NCBI RefSeq assembly: GCF_012275375.1
Contig: NZ_JAAZQJ010000002.1
Coordinates: forward strand, 186,001-250,000
Direction: 5' to 3'
Source of the DNA: Dyella sp. SG609
GTDB taxonomy: Bacteria > Pseudomonadota > Gammaproteobacteria > Xanthomonadales > Rhodanobacteraceae
Length of the DNA: 64,000 nt
Part shown: piece after piece, positions 43,899 to 53,332 of the stretch
Numbering within the stretch: the first letter of the stretch is position 1
Layout of the letters: each line of letters begins with the position of its first letter
Notes under the pieces: model-generated
Told to the model about the DNA's origin: nothing
The model's database searches: none
What the model saw: only the letters and a program-made list of their open reading frames with translations
Position numbers and translations under genes: made by a program

Positions 43899-44765
43899 TC
43901 AGCGCCGGCGCATCACGATCAGGAAGTGATCGCCCATGTCGCGCAGCAGCGGCGCCGCGCCCCAGCGATCGTCGAGCAGGCCCAGCCGCTCGTAGCGCGC
44001 CGGGTGGCGCCGGTAGCGGTCCACCAGGTACGGCGGCGGCATGAACAGGCTCAGCGCGCGATAGCCCTCCAGCGCGAAACCTTCGGCAAAGCTGCGGTAG
44101 AACTCGCGCGGCAGGTAATAGCGGGTCCAGATGGTGTGGTAGTTCATGCCCACCGCGGTGGCGCCGCGCGCGGCGCGCACGGCCGCGCGGCGGAAGCGGC
44201 CGCGCCGCACGTAGTGCGCGATCTCCCACGGGCAGATCCGGCCGATCACCGAGAACACCAGATAACCGCCGGGGCGCACCAGGCGCGCGCATTCGGCGGC
44301 AACCGCGGGCAGGTCCAGCGCGCAGTTGAGCGGACCGAAGTTGGAATACATCCCGTCGAACGGGCCTTCGAACAGATCGCCGGTACCGCTGCCGATGCGC
44401 GCCAGCTCCTGCACCCCGATATGCGCGGCGCGCACGTCGCCTTCCATGCCCGCGGCGGCGGCGCGGTCGCGCGTACGCTCGACCATGCGCGGCGACCAGT
44501 CGGTGGCCAGCACGCGGAAACCGCGCTGGCCGAATTCCACCGCATCGATGCCGGTGCCGCAGCCCAGGTCCACCAGCCGCGAGCCCGGCGCGAACAGGCG
44601 CTGCACGGTGTCCCACAGGGTCAGCCGCATGCGCTGGATCAATTCGTTGTTGCCGCGCGGGCCGTCGTAGTCGGCGGCCACGCTGTCGAACGCGCGCTGG
44701 GTGTCGAGCAGGCGCGCGTGGTCGAGGGCGGCCGGTTCCAGTTCGTGCGGACTGCTCATTTCCAA
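43899..44765 (-). CDS. Class I SAM-dependent methyltransferase
   Basis: A 288-residue enzyme with AFDSVAADYDGPRGNNEL before motif I (LVDLGCGTGIDAVEFG, about 64-79), VLATDWSPRMVERTR and FDGMYSNFGPLNCALD. The C-terminal part, with MNYHTIWTRYYLPREFYRSF, is specific to its subfamily. An alternative start two codons later (MSSPH) is equally possible. It is the first gene after promoter P6 and REP copy 2. The substrate is unknown. Confidence 0.84.
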   Translation of the reverse strand: MEMSSPHELEPAALDHARLLDTQRAFDSVAADYDGPRGNNELIQRMRLTLWDTVQRLFAPGSRLVDLGCGTGIDAVEFGQRGFRVLATDWSPRMVERTRDRAAAAGMEGDVRAAHIGVQELARIGSGTGDLFEGPFDGMYSNFGPLNCALDLPAVAAECARLVRPGGYLVFSVIGRICPWEIAHYVRRGRFRRAAVRAARGATAVGMNYHTIWTRYYLPREFYRSFAEGFALEGYRALSLFMPPPYLVDRYRRHPARYERLGLLDDRWGAAPLLRDMGDHFLIVMRRR

Positions 44766-44791
44766 CGTTGGTTCTCCACTTCAGTTTGGAA

Positions 44792-44942
44792 TCCTTCTCC
44801 CCGCCGGGGAGAAGGTGGCGGCAGCCGGATGAGGGGTGGGGCTCGCGGAAAGGGATCGACAAGGCGTCGCCCGCTTTCCGCTCCTGCTTCTATGCTCCGC
44901 CCGCCCCCTCACCCCAACCCTCTCCCCGGAGGGGAGAGGGGG
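44792..44942. repeat. REP-type inverted pair (CCCTCTCCCC family), copy 2
   Basis: Left arm CCTTCTCCCCGCCGGGGAGA, right arm CCCTCTCCCCGGAGGGGAGA preceded by CCCCCTCACCCCAAC. It lies in the leader between promoter P6 and the methyltransferase gene at 44765. Confidence 0.85.
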
Positions 44943-44963
44943 CTGGCGTTGTGGCTATTGGGT

Positions 44964-44992
44964 GAGTGCCGCTCAGCCCCGCATCGGTTGCG
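44964..44992 (-). promoter_or_regulatory. Predicted ECF promoter P6 (methyltransferase/radical-SAM/glycosyltransferase operon)
   Basis: Minus strand: CGCAACC, 15 bases, GGCACTC followed by A. The -35 element lies in the last codons of the wzz gene and the -10 just past its stop. The downstream gene starts about 200 bases away, beyond the REP element, so the transcript would carry a long leader. Confidence 0.65.
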
Positions 44993-45806
44993 CCGCGCGC
45001 CGCCGCGCATCCAGCGCCACCGCCACGAACAGGCCCAGGCCCAGGCCGCCGAGCAGGCCCACGCCCAGGATCAGCACGCGGTTCGGCGCCACCGGGTGGT
45101 CCGGCTGGTAGATCGGCCACGGCATCGAGGTGGCGAACGTGTAGTTGGCGCTCATCCGCGCGGCCAGGTCGCTGCGCGCATTGCGCAGCTCGCGCACCTC
45201 GGTGTCCTTGTTCGCCAGCAGCAGGCCGGCGGCCACGGCATTGCCCTGCCCGGCCACGCCATCCTTGCCGGCCGCCTGCTGCAGGCCATCGCGTTCGGCG
45301 GTCGCCGTGCGCAGGTCGGCCTGCACTTCGTCCAGGCGCGCCCGCGCCTGCGCCAGGGGCTCGGCCAGCAGCTGGCCGTGGATGGCCTGCAGGCGCTCGA
45401 CCGTCGCCAGCACCAGGCGCCTGGCCTGTTCCGGGGAGGCCGCGCGCACGCTGAGCTTGATCAGGCCGGCATAGAACGACGGCTCGGCCTTCAGGCTCGC
45501 GCGATATCCGCGGGCTTCGGGCGAATTCGCCGCCAGCCCCGCGCTCTGCGTCACCTCGTCCTGGAACGAGCGCGTCTGCAGGCGATCGAGCACGCGCTGG
45601 AACGGTTCCGGCCGCGGGTCCTGCCCCGCCGGCGCGGTACCGACCTGGCCCACCTGCACCCAGGCGGTGGCTTCGTAGCGCGGCTTGGCCAGGAACGCGT
45701 AGGCGACGGCCAGCGCCACCACGGCCAGCAGCGCCACGGCGAAACCGCGCCACTGGCGGGTGAGCAGGCGCCACAGATCGATCAGGTAGATTTCGTCATG
45801 GTGCAT
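44973..45806 (-). CDS. wzz: Polysaccharide chain-length determinant (Wzz/PCP family)
   Basis: A 277-residue inner-membrane protein that sets polymer length in Wzy-dependent polysaccharide synthesis. It has an N-terminal helix at about 21-40 (GFAVALLAVVALAVAYAFLA), a periplasmic part rich in coiled coil (about 140-215), and a C-terminal helix at about 246-266 (ILGVGLLGGLGLGLFVAVAL) after the Pro-rich PIYQPDHPVAPNRV. This is the Wzz domain architecture without the cytoplasmic tyrosine-kinase domain. It overlaps the polymerase gene by 11 bases and is the last gene of the operon from 53230. Confidence 0.88.
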   Translation of the reverse strand: MHHDEIYLIDLWRLLTRQWRGFAVALLAVVALAVAYAFLAKPRYEATAWVQVGQVGTAPAGQDPRPEPFQRVLDRLQTRSFQDEVTQSAGLAANSPEARGYRASLKAEPSFYAGLIKLSVRAASPEQARRLVLATVERLQAIHGQLLAEPLAQARARLDEVQADLRTATAERDGLQQAAGKDGVAGQGNAVAAGLLLANKDTEVRELRNARSDLAARMSANYTFATSMPWPIYQPDHPVAPNRVLILGVGLLGGLGLGLFVAVALDARRRAAQPMRG

Positions 45807-46950
45807 GGTGGTCGACTCGGGACAAGGAGAAGGAAGGCGGCGGCCGGCGCGGCAGCCAGGCGGCGAACAGCTGCATCAGCAGGCATAGCGCGATGAAACC
45901 CGCGCTCATGAAGGTGTAGGCCTGCGGCGCGAACGGCGCCATCGCGGCGACATAGGCCATGCGCAGGAAGATCAGCAGCGAGAACAGCGAGGTGGACGCG
46001 CACAGCCGCCGCGCGCTCCACACCAGCATCGCGTACAGCCCCAGCATCGCCGCCACCGCCCCGGCGGGACCCAGCGCGAGCAGGAACGGGAAATACTCGG
46101 TGCCGACATTGATCGTCGGCGAATCCAGCGGAATGCCGGTGCCGGCGGTGACGATGGAACCGCGCAGCGGCACCACCTGGTTCAGCAGGAAATCCGCGTT
46201 GTGATACCGCTTGGCCAGCATCGAGGCGAAGTTGTACGGCCCCGCGGTGAGATACAGCAGCAGCCATTTCACGCCAGGCGGCGCTTCGCGGTACAGCGCG
46301 CCGAACGGCAGGGTCACGCCCTCCAGCGGCCCCGAACGCAGGATGCCCAGCACCGCGAACAGCACCGCGCCCACCAGGCCCAGCAACAGCACCGCCGGCC
46401 ACGGCAGGCGCAGCCCGCCCTTGCGCCGCAGCACCAGCACCAGGGCCACCGAGAACAGGCTGGCGAAGATGCGGTTGCGGTCGATCACCAGGATCGGAAA
46501 CACGATGCCCGCCAGCACCATCGCATAGCGCAGGCCGCGATGGCGCACGCATAGCAACCCAACCGGCGGCAGCACCCAGCACCACGCGGAAAGATGCCGG
46601 ATATGTTCGCGGCCGCCTTCCATCTGCGCATAGGCGGAAGGTTTATCCAGCAGCGGAATCGGAAACAGCGCCAGGTCCAGCACGCAGAACACCGCCACCA
46701 GCGCGCAGAACGCGAAGGCGACCATGGCCTCGCGCGTGCCCGCGTACTCGCGCAGCGCGAAGCGCTCGAACGGCGGCAGGCGCACGCCGCTCAGGGCATC
46801 CAGCGCCAGCATCGCCACCGCGCCGGCGATCAGCAGCAGCACGCCGTCGAGATAGCCTTCCGGCAGGTCGTACGTGAGCAGCGTCGCCCCGCAGGCCAGC
46901 AGCATCGGCAGGCCCAGGTACGTGGAGGGACGGCGCAACAGGGCTTTCAT
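45796..46950 (-). CDS. wzy: Wzy-like polysaccharide polymerase
   Basis: A 384-residue polytopic membrane protein with about ten hydrophobic segments and a large periplasmic loop (about 215-280, including SMLAKRYHNADFLLNQVVPL and SPTINVGTEYFPFLLALGPA). This fits an O-antigen/exopolysaccharide repeat-unit polymerase. Identification rests on topology and on its place between glycosyltransferase/flippase genes and wzz, since Wzy sequences are poorly conserved. It overlaps the glycosyltransferase gene upstream by four bases. Confidence 0.75.
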   Translation of the reverse strand: MKALLRRPSTYLGLPMLLACGATLLTYDLPEGYLDGVLLLIAGAVAMLALDALSGVRLPPFERFALREYAGTREAMVAFAFCALVAVFCVLDLALFPIPLLDKPSAYAQMEGGREHIRHLSAWCWVLPPVGLLCVRHRGLRYAMVLAGIVFPILVIDRNRIFASLFSVALVLVLRRKGGLRLPWPAVLLLGLVGAVLFAVLGILRSGPLEGVTLPFGALYREAPPGVKWLLLYLTAGPYNFASMLAKRYHNADFLLNQVVPLRGSIVTAGTGIPLDSPTINVGTEYFPFLLALGPAGAVAAMLGLYAMLVWSARRLCASTSLFSLLIFLRMAYVAAMAPFAPQAYTFMSAGFIALCLLMQLFAAWLPRRPPPSFSLSRVDHHAP

Positions 46951-47873
46951 GCCCGTTCCGCCTGCGGATGCGCCGACGGCAGGCGCAGCTTCGCCAGGCC
47001 GCGCAGCGCCAGGCAGGCGGCCATGCGCCAGGCCAGCCGCAGCGGGCGGTGCTGCAGGAAGGCGATCTTGGCGCCGATGAAATGCGCCTGCGCCTTCAGC
47101 AGCTGGCGGTCCGGCCCGTCGAACAGTTCCACCCGGCGCAACGCCACCCGTCGCGACTCGGCCAGGTTGGCCACGCGCGTGGCGACGTGGCGGGTCTTGC
47201 TCAGGTTGGCATCGTGCAGGCGGTAGGCGCAGACCGGCCGGTCGATAAAGCCCAGCGCATCGCGCGCGACCAGGCGCAGGAAGAAATCCCAGTCGTCGAT
47301 GCGCAGTTCTTCCGTCCAGCCGGAAATCGCGCCGGGCACGCTACGCCGCAGCAGCGCCACCGGGCCGCCGATCGCCCAATGGCGGATCACCGCGCGGCGG
47401 ATGCCGTCGTCGGTGGCGTACTGGCGCTTGTCGGCATGGTGCAGGCTGCGCATGCCGCTTTCGTGCACGCGGTTGCCATAGCAGTCGACCACCACCGAAT
47501 CGCCCACCACCGCCCATTTGCGCGGATGCGCCTGCAGATAGCGCACCTGCGCCTCCAGGCCGCCGGGCAACAGGAAATCATCGCTGGCGCCGAGCTTGAG
47601 GAAGTCGCCGCGCGCCAGCGAAGCCAGCTCGTTGAGCGTGGCCGCCACGCCGCGGTTTTCGCGGCGCCGGTAGACGATCGGCAGCGTGCTTTCGTGCCGC
47701 GCGATCCACTGCGCGATCTTGCCCGGCGTGCCGTCGATCGAACCGTCGTCGATGATCACCACTTCCTTCGCCGGGTAGGGATCCTCCAGCACGCTGTCCA
47801 GGCAGCGCAGCACGAAGCGCTCGTGGTTGTGCGCGGGAATCAGCACCGACACCAGCGGCCATTCGCTGCCCAT
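46947..47873 (-). CDS. Glycosyltransferase, GT2 family
   Basis: A 308-residue GT-A glycosyltransferase. It begins MGSEWPLVSVLIPAHNHERF, then VVIIDDGSIDGTPGKIAQW (the DDGS nucleotide-binding motif) and FLKLGASDDFLLPGGLEAQV with the metal-binding DD pair; the late motif is ELRIDDWDFFLRL. It adds a sugar to the growing repeat unit; donor and linkage are unknown. The start at 47873 is two bases after the flippase stop. Being the only GT2 in this operon, further transferases must come from the neighbouring operon or elsewhere. Confidence 0.88.
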   Translation of the reverse strand: MGSEWPLVSVLIPAHNHERFVLRCLDSVLEDPYPAKEVVIIDDGSIDGTPGKIAQWIARHESTLPIVYRRRENRGVAATLNELASLARGDFLKLGASDDFLLPGGLEAQVRYLQAHPRKWAVVGDSVVVDCYGNRVHESGMRSLHHADKRQYATDDGIRRAVIRHWAIGGPVALLRRSVPGAISGWTEELRIDDWDFFLRLVARDALGFIDRPVCAYRLHDANLSKTRHVATRVANLAESRRVALRRVELFDGPDRQLLKAQAHFIGAKIAFLQHRPLRLAWRMAACLALRGLAKLRLPSAHPQAERA

Positions 47874-47875
47874 GG

Positions 47876-49126
47876 CTACAAGCTCCTCAGGTAGCGGCGC
47901 GCCACCAGCAGATTGAAGGCGAGATAGAACAGGTAGTTCACCGCGAACGCGTACACGGCGCCGGGCAGCCCGTACCAGCGGGTAAATACGAAGACCAGGG
48001 CCAGATAGCTGGCGGCGAAGACGAATTCCGACAGCACGAACAGGCCGGTCATGGCCTTGGCCAGCATCAGGTACGACAGCACGAACGAGGCGATCTTGAT
48101 CACGTCGCCGATCAGCTGCGGCCCGTACAGCGCATTGGCGGCGGCGAAGTCGGCGGTGAACAGCGCGCGCGTCACCCATTCGCGCGCCACGTACACCAGC
48201 AGGGCCAGCGTCGCCGCGGCCGGCAGCAGCTGGCGCCAGGCCTGGCCCAGCTCGCGCTTCAGCTCCTCGCGCTCGCGCACCGCGGCCAGCCTGGGCAGGT
48301 AATAGACGTTGATCGCGGTGGTGAGGAACAGCAGGTAGGCGTCCGACACCCGCGTCACCGCCTGCCAGTAGCCGACCTGCTCCCAGCCGAACTGCGCGGC
48401 CAGATGGTCGCGCACCGCGATATTGACCAGCGGCGCGCACAGCGCGGAACTGAGCGTCATCAGCGAGAACGTGGCCAGCCGCACGATCATGTCGCGGTCG
48501 TAGCCGGCGCGCAGCATGCCGGGGCGGAAATCCGGGCTGCGCCACCACGCCGGCAGGCCGATCGCCAGCCACAGCAGCTGGCCCAGCACCAGCGCCAGCA
48601 GCGCGCCGTACAGACCCTGCTGCCACGACAGCCACGCCGCCAGCAGGATGCTCAGCGCCGAACCCACCACCTGGATGAACACCAGCCGGCGCACGTCCAT
48701 GAAGCCGTTGATCACCGCCAGCAGATAGTTGCTTACCGCAATGCCGACCTGCGCGAATGCCAGCACCCGCAGCAGGCCTTCGTAGCGCGCATCGTCCAGC
48801 AGCCACAGCGCGAGCTGCCGGCTGAACAGCAAGGCAGCCAGGCCCATCAGAATGGCCGCGCACAGCGCATAGCCCAGCGCCGCGCGCAGCAGGCGCGCCA
48901 GGCGTTCCGGATCGTCGCGGTACTCGGCCACGTATTTGACGATGGCCGCGCTGATCCCGCCGCCGGCCAGCACCGCCAGCAGCGACATCAGGCTCATGAA
49001 CTGGCCGAGCTTGCCTACGCCGTCCGGCCCGGCCGCCCACGCCACCAGTTTCACCACCACCAGGCCCGCGAGCAGGCGCGCGGCGGTGCCGATGGCGCTG
49101 TACAGGCCGGCGCGGGCGATGCTCAT
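47876..49126 (-). CDS. wzx: Polysaccharide repeat-unit flippase (Wzx/WzxE-like)
   Basis: A 416-residue inner-membrane protein of the MOP superfamily with about twelve helices. The start reads [20 protein letters not shown], followed by [16 protein letters not shown] and [20 protein letters not shown], the pattern of WzxE-type translocases. It would move undecaprenyl-pyrophosphate-linked repeat units to the periplasm. The ATG overlaps the aminotransferase stop as ATGA. Confidence 0.88.
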   Translation of the reverse strand: MSIARAGLYSAIGTAARLLAGLVVVKLVAWAAGPDGVGKLGQFMSLMSLLAVLAGGGISAAIVKYVAEYRDDPERLARLLRAALGYALCAAILMGLAALLFSRQLALWLLDDARYEGLLRVLAFAQVGIAVSNYLLAVINGFMDVRRLVFIQVVGSALSILLAAWLSWQQGLYGALLALVLGQLLWLAIGLPAWWRSPDFRPGMLRAGYDRDMIVRLATFSLMTLSSALCAPLVNIAVRDHLAAQFGWEQVGYWQAVTRVSDAYLLFLTTAINVYYLPRLAAVREREELKRELGQAWRQLLPAAATLALLVYVAREWVTRALFTADFAAANALYGPQLIGDVIKIASFVLSYLMLAKAMTGLFVLSEFVFAASYLALVFVFTRWYGLPGAVYAFAVNYLFYLAFNLLVARRYLRSL

Positions 49127-50235
49127 GCGCTGCCCTTGAAGCTGCGGCAGGCGGCGATAACGCGTTCCACCGCCGCGTCGTCCAGCGCCGGATTCAGCGG
49201 CAGGCTCAGCACTTCCGCATGCAGCCGCTCGGCCACCGGCAGCTGCAGGCGATGCCATTGCGCATAGGCGGGCTGGCGATGCGCCGGCACCGGGTAATGC
49301 ACCTGGGTGTGGATGCCGTGCGCCTGCAGATGGCGCTGCAAGGCATCGCGCCGCCGGCTGCGCACCACGAACAGATGCCAGACGTGGCCTTCCTCGCGCG
49401 CCACCGGCGGCAACGCGATGGCCGGGTTGTCGATGCCTTCGCAATAGCGCCGCGCGATGCGGCGGCGGAGCAGGATCTCTTCGTCCAGATGCGCCAGCTT
49501 CACCCGCAGCAGCGCGGCCTGCATTTCGTCCAGGCGCGAATTCACGCCCTGGAACTGGTGCTGATACTTGGTTTCGGAGCCGTAGTTGCGCAAGGCCGCG
49601 ACACGGCGCGCCAGCGCATCGTCGCTGGTGGTGACCGCGCCGCCGTCGCCGAGCGCGCCGAGGTTCTTGGTCGGGAAAAAGCTGAAGGCCGCCGCATCGC
49701 CGAAGGCACCGGCCTTGCAACCATCGAGCGATGCGCCATGCGCCTGCGCGGCATCCTCGATCAGCAGCAGTCCGCGGCGGCGCGCCAAGGCGGCCAGCGC
49801 CGGCATCTCGGCCAGCTGCCCATACAGATGCACCGCGATGATGGCGCGCGTGCGCGGCCCGATCGCCTGCTCCACCTGGGCCGGATCGAGATTGAAGGTC
49901 AGCGGATCCGGCTCCACCGGCACCGGCACCAGCCCGCTCTGGCTCACCGCCAGGAAGGTGGCGATAAAGGTGTTGGCGGGCACGATCACCTCGTCGCCCT
50001 CGCGCAGCGCACCCAGGCCGCGCCAAGCACGCAGGATCAGCGCCAGCGCATCCAGCCCGTTGCCCACGCCCAGCGCATGGCGCACGCCGCAGTAGTCGGC
50101 GAACTCGCGCTCGAACGCTTCCAGCTCCGCGCCCAGGATGTACCAGCCCGAGTCGATCACGCGCGCGGCCGCGGCTTTCAGCGCCTCGGCGTAGCGCGCG
50201 TTGACCGCCTGCAGGTCGAAGAACGGGACGCTCAT
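49123..50235 (-). CDS. Sugar aminotransferase, DegT/DnrJ/EryC1/StrS family (FdtB/QdtB-like)
   Basis: A 370-residue PLP enzyme. It begins [20 protein letters not shown]; the cofactor Lys is K190 in [17 protein letters not shown], and D161 in [12 protein letters not shown] contacts the pyridine nitrogen. With the ketoisomerase and acyltransferase of the same operon it should make a dTDP-3-amino-3,6-dideoxyhexose (Fuc3N or Qui3N type), i.e. the FdtB/QdtB step; which epimer cannot be told. The ATG at 50235 overlaps the GNAT gene stop, so the in-frame ATG seven codons earlier is rejected. Confidence 0.88.
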   Translation of the reverse strand: MSVPFFDLQAVNARYAEALKAAAARVIDSGWYILGAELEAFEREFADYCGVRHALGVGNGLDALALILRAWRGLGALREGDEVIVPANTFIATFLAVSQSGLVPVPVEPDPLTFNLDPAQVEQAIGPRTRAIIAVHLYGQLAEMPALAALARRRGLLLIEDAAQAHGASLDGCKAGAFGDAAAFSFFPTKNLGALGDGGAVTTSDDALARRVAALRNYGSETKYQHQFQGVNSRLDEMQAALLRVKLAHLDEEILLRRRIARRYCEGIDNPAIALPPVAREEGHVWHLFVVRSRRRDALQRHLQAHGIHTQVHYPVPAHRQPAYAQWHRLQLPVAERLHAEVLSLPLNPALDDAAVERVIAACRSFKGSA

Positions 50236-51167
50236 GCGAACTCCCATTCGTAGCAATCGTGCACCGCGGCGCGCGCGCCGAAGCGCTCCTTCTGCGCGAC
50301 CAGCCCGGCGTTCAGCACGCGCCCGGCCTGCTCGGTGGAAATGCCGAAGCTGAAGTGGCGCTTGTGCGCATAGCTGTGCTCGATCAGTTCGGCCAGCAGC
50401 AGGCTCAGCGCATGGCGCTGGCGGCCGGCTTCGGAGGCGGCCAGGTATTGGGTGTGGGCTGCAGGACCGAGGTCGTAGACGAGCGCGGCGGCCAGCACTT
50501 CGTGTTCGTCCGCCACTTCGTGCAGCACGATCTGCTGCGGGAAACGGCCCTGCAGCAGGCGCAGCTCGGCCAGCGAATGGACCGGCGTGGCTTCGTGCCT
50601 GGCCAGTACGTCCGTCAGCAGCGCGTGGAAGGGTGCGAGATCGCCGCCGGTACGCACACTCAGCCCGGCCTTGCGTGCCTTGGCCACCGCACGGCGGCGC
50701 TCGCCGGTGAATTCGAACGGCTCGCGCAATGCGATTACCGAAGACAGGTCGCGCCGCACCAGCCGGGCGCCCAGGCGATGCAGCGCATAGAGATCTTCTT
50801 CCGCGGGATAGGCATGGAATACATGCGGCACGGCCTTGTAGAGCAGCCGCTTCGCACCCAGGGCGCGGTAGTGCCCGGCGATCTTTTCGAATGCTTCCAG
50901 CGCCGCCTCGGCACGCAGCGCCCGCGAGCTGATCAGCCCCGCATAAGTCAGCCCGCCATGGCTGCTGACCTGCTCGCCGTCGCGGTTGGCCGGCAGCACG
51001 GCGACCGGTTCGCCGTCCTTCTCGATCAGCAGCGAGGCGTCGGCGAAGCGCTCGGCGTGATAGTCCATGTAGCCGCGCAGGTGCAGCAGGTTGCCATTGC
51101 GCGAACGCGCCACCAGCGCATCCCAGGCCGCGGCGTCGGCGGGCGTGTAAGGCTTAACCGAGAGCAT
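50232..51167 (-). CDS. GNAT/FemAB-like acyltransferase
   Basis: A 311-residue cytoplasmic protein with a tandem GNAT layout: [20 protein letters not shown] near the N-terminus, and a C-terminal half with [20 protein letters not shown] and [20 protein letters not shown]. This pattern resembles FemAB-related acyl- or peptidyl-transferases in polysaccharide clusters. It may acylate the amino sugar or another repeat-unit residue. It overlaps the preceding gene by 14 bases and the aminotransferase gene by four. Confidence 0.75.
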   Translation of the reverse strand: MLSVKPYTPADAAAWDALVARSRNGNLLHLRGYMDYHAERFADASLLIEKDGEPVAVLPANRDGEQVSSHGGLTYAGLISSRALRAEAALEAFEKIAGHYRALGAKRLLYKAVPHVFHAYPAEEDLYALHRLGARLVRRDLSSVIALREPFEFTGERRRAVAKARKAGLSVRTGGDLAPFHALLTDVLARHEATPVHSLAELRLLQGRFPQQIVLHEVADEHEVLAAALVYDLGPAAHTQYLAASEAGRQRHALSLLLAELIEHSYAHKRHFSFGISTEQAGRVLNAGLVAQKERFGARAAVHDCYEWEFA

Positions 51168-52137
51168 GCGCGCCCTCCGCGACGGCCTGGTCCGCCTTGC
51201 CTTCGAACGTAGCCTCGGCCAGGCCGAAGCCGGCCATGCCCATGTCGTTGCCGTTGTAGAACATCAGCAGCTTGCTGCCGTGGCGCAGCAGCGCCGGATA
51301 GCTCAGCGCGCGCGCATCCCAGCCGTCGCGGGACGGCGCGATGCCCAGCGCCTCGTCGTGGCGTTCCCAATGCACGCCGTCGTCGCTGAACGCCACGCCG
51401 GGCTGATAGCGTCCCGCGCGGTCGCCCCAGGTGAAGTACATGACGTAGCGTCCGCCGAGCCGGTACACGCGCGGCCGCCCGATACGGTATTCGTCGCCGC
51501 GGGGCAGCAGGCAGATGCGGTCGCCGCGCGGGATGGCGCCAAGGTCGCGCGTCTCGGTGCAGCAGATGTGATAGCGCGGAAACGGCCGGCCGCCGATCGA
51601 TTCCCAGTCGTCGCCTACCGCGTACCACAGGCGCCACAGGCCTTGCTCGTAATGCGCGCTGTGGATGGCGGCGATGGTGCTGCGGCGCGGCGCGCGATCC
51701 AGGATCGGCGTCTCCTGCACACGCTGGAAGCGCTGTCCGCCGTCGGTGGACAGCGCCAGTCCGCTGAAGGCGAGGAACTTGGCCTTGGCCACTTGCTGGA
51801 AGCCCACGTAGAACAGATGCAGCCCGCCGGGTGCATCCACCACGTCGCCCAGGATCATGCCGTTGTCGTCGAAGCAGCCGCCGCGGCCGACATCCAGCGC
51901 CGGCCTGGTGCTGACGCCGAGCACGCGCGTGGGCTCTGCCGCCGCCAGGTCGACATAGCCGAGCCGGCTGACGCCGGCATCGTCGCGAAAGCCCGCATAG
52001 ACGCGGATGCGCTCTTCGTCGAGCCGCCACGGCGTGGGCGTCAGCGCCGAATGGCGCATCCAGCCGCCGACGCCCTGGCGCGCCACGTCGAAGACCAGTC
52101 CGCGCTTGGTCCAGGCGAGTGGGATGGCGGCAGGCAT
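51154..52137 (-). CDS. Five-bladed beta-propeller glycosidase-like protein
   Basis: A 327-residue protein with no signal peptide. Repeated blade-like segments can be seen (RIRVYAGFRDDAGVSRLGYV, GLHLFYVGFQ, LWRLWYAVGDDW, RYVMYFTWGDRAGRYQPGVA, KLLMFYNGNDMG), typical of GH32/GH43/GH130-like propellers. Cytoplasmic members of this kind occur in polysaccharide operons and often lack proven hydrolase activity. It might act as a phosphorylase, transferase or binding protein. It lies five bases after the acyltransferase gene and overlaps the GNAT gene. Confidence 0.72.
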   Translation of the reverse strand: MPAAIPLAWTKRGLVFDVARQGVGGWMRHSALTPTPWRLDEERIRVYAGFRDDAGVSRLGYVDLAAAEPTRVLGVSTRPALDVGRGGCFDDNGMILGDVVDAPGGLHLFYVGFQQVAKAKFLAFSGLALSTDGGQRFQRVQETPILDRAPRRSTIAAIHSAHYEQGLWRLWYAVGDDWESIGGRPFPRYHICCTETRDLGAIPRGDRICLLPRGDEYRIGRPRVYRLGGRYVMYFTWGDRAGRYQPGVAFSDDGVHWERHDEALGIAPSRDGWDARALSYPALLRHGSKLLMFYNGNDMGMAGFGLAEATFEGKADQAVAEGAHALG

Positions 52138-52142
52138 GCGCG

Positions 52143-52808
52143 CTAGAACCTCACATCCAGGCTGGAGCGGTCCGGCAAGGCGCGCGCAGGCGAGCCGACG
52201 TAGACCTTGCCCGGTTCGGTATCGCGCACCACCAGGGCGCCGGAGCCGATCACATTGTCGGCCGCCACTTTCACGCCGTCGTTGAAGGTGGCGTTGACGC
52301 CGACGAAGCTGCTTTCGCCGATGTCGCAGAAGCCCGAGATCACCGCGTGCGAGGCGACGAACACATGGTCGCGCACCACCGTGCGGTGCCCGACGTGATT
52401 GCCGCTCCACAGGATGCAGTTGTTGCCCACCGTGACGAAGGGCTGGACCACGTTGTGCTCGAAGATGAAGCTGTTCTCGCCGATCTCCACATTGCGCCAG
52501 ACGAAGGCGCGGCTGCTCACGTAGCTGGCGAAGCGGTAGCCCCTGGCCTTGGCGTCGAGATAGAAACGCGTGCGCAGGCGGTTGAGGCCCGTGGCGGGAA
52601 TCGCCACGAACAACTCGGCGTCGCCGGGTGCGTAGCGCGAGGCAAGCTCCTCGTAAGCCAGCACCGGGCGGCCTTCCAGCTCGGTGTCCTTCAGGTGCGC
52701 GCGTTCTACGCTGAAGGCGACCACGTCGTAGTCGCTGTCGTGCTCGAAGTATTCGAGCGCGATCCGCGCCATCTCGCCCGCGCCGATCAGCACCAGCGGC
52801 CGGCTCAT
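52143..52808 (-). CDS. Sugar O/N-acyltransferase, NeuD/PglD type with hexapeptide repeats
   Basis: A 221-residue enzyme. The N-terminal Rossmann-like domain begins MSRPLVLIGAGEMARIALEY (PglD_N type); a left-handed beta-helix follows from about 110 with hexapeptide units (VEIGENSFIFEHNVVQPFVT, CDIGESSFVGVNATFNDGVK, NVIGSGALVVRDT). The likely catalytic His is in WSGNHVGHRTVV. In this operon it probably acetylates the 3-amino group made by the aminotransferase (QdtC/FdtC-equivalent step). It overlaps the ketoisomerase gene by four bases. Confidence 0.85.
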   Translation of the reverse strand: MSRPLVLIGAGEMARIALEYFEHDSDYDVVAFSVERAHLKDTELEGRPVLAYEELASRYAPGDAELFVAIPATGLNRLRTRFYLDAKARGYRFASYVSSRAFVWRNVEIGENSFIFEHNVVQPFVTVGNNCILWSGNHVGHRTVVRDHVFVASHAVISGFCDIGESSFVGVNATFNDGVKVAADNVIGSGALVVRDTEPGKVYVGSPARALPDRSSLDVRF

Positions 52809-53230
52809 GCCACCGCGCCCCCGAGGCGGCGGAAGCCGTTGGCTTCGCGCAGGAATTCGTCGTAGTCGGTGATGTAGTCGGCCGGATCGTAGAACTGGTC
52901 GGCCAGCACCATCAGCACGCAGTCGTCGCTGAAGCCGTACAGCTCGCGCCACACCATGTCGCCCAGCAGCAGGCCCTGGCTCGGGTCGTTCAGCACCACC
53001 TCGACCGGGCCGGTACCGTCGTCCAGCAGGATGGTCACCGAGCCGCGCACGGCCACCGCCAGCTGCTTGAGGTGGCGGTGCGCATGGCGGCCGCGGTGCA
53101 CGTTCGGCTCGGTGGCGTACACGTAGTACACCCGCCGGATCTCGAACGGCACGTTGCGCTCCTGTTCCAAGGCCACGAGCATGCCGCCGTGGTCGCCGTG
53201 CTGCTGAAACTGGATGCGTTCGATGTCCAT
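52805..53230 (-). CDS. dTDP-4-dehydro-6-deoxyglucose 3,4-ketoisomerase (FdtA/QdtA, WxcM-like)
   Basis: A 141-residue cupin enzyme that moves the keto group from C4 to C3 of dTDP-4-keto-6-deoxyglucose. It begins MDIERIQFQQHGDHGGMLVA, with conserved RVYYVYATEPNVHRGRHAHR and LKQLAVAVRGSVTILLDDG; the two His of RGRHAHR are the catalytic pair in this family. It is the first gene of the nine-gene polysaccharide operon, 45 bases after promoter P3. RmlA/RmlB, needed to supply its substrate, are not in the window. Confidence 0.9.
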   Translation of the reverse strand: MDIERIQFQQHGDHGGMLVALEQERNVPFEIRRVYYVYATEPNVHRGRHAHRHLKQLAVAVRGSVTILLDDGTGPVEVVLNDPSQGLLLGDMVWRELYGFSDDCVLMVLADQFYDPADYITDYDEFLREANGFRRLGGAVA

Positions 53231-53274
53231 CGTGGCTGGCTCTTCGCTCGTGTGAGAACGACCTGTTCGAGGCT

Positions 53275-53303
53275 GAGTGCCGGTGGCGCAGCGAAAGGTT
53301 GCA
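53275..53303 (-). promoter_or_regulatory. Predicted ECF promoter P3 (polysaccharide operon)
   Basis: Minus strand: TGCAACC, TTT-rich start of the 15-base spacer, then GGCACTC followed by A. It lies 44 bases before the ketoisomerase ATG at 53230, almost the same distance as P1 to the sigma gene. Confidence 0.72.
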
Positions 53304-53332
53304 GCGATGCATTCCATCCCAGCGACAACCTG

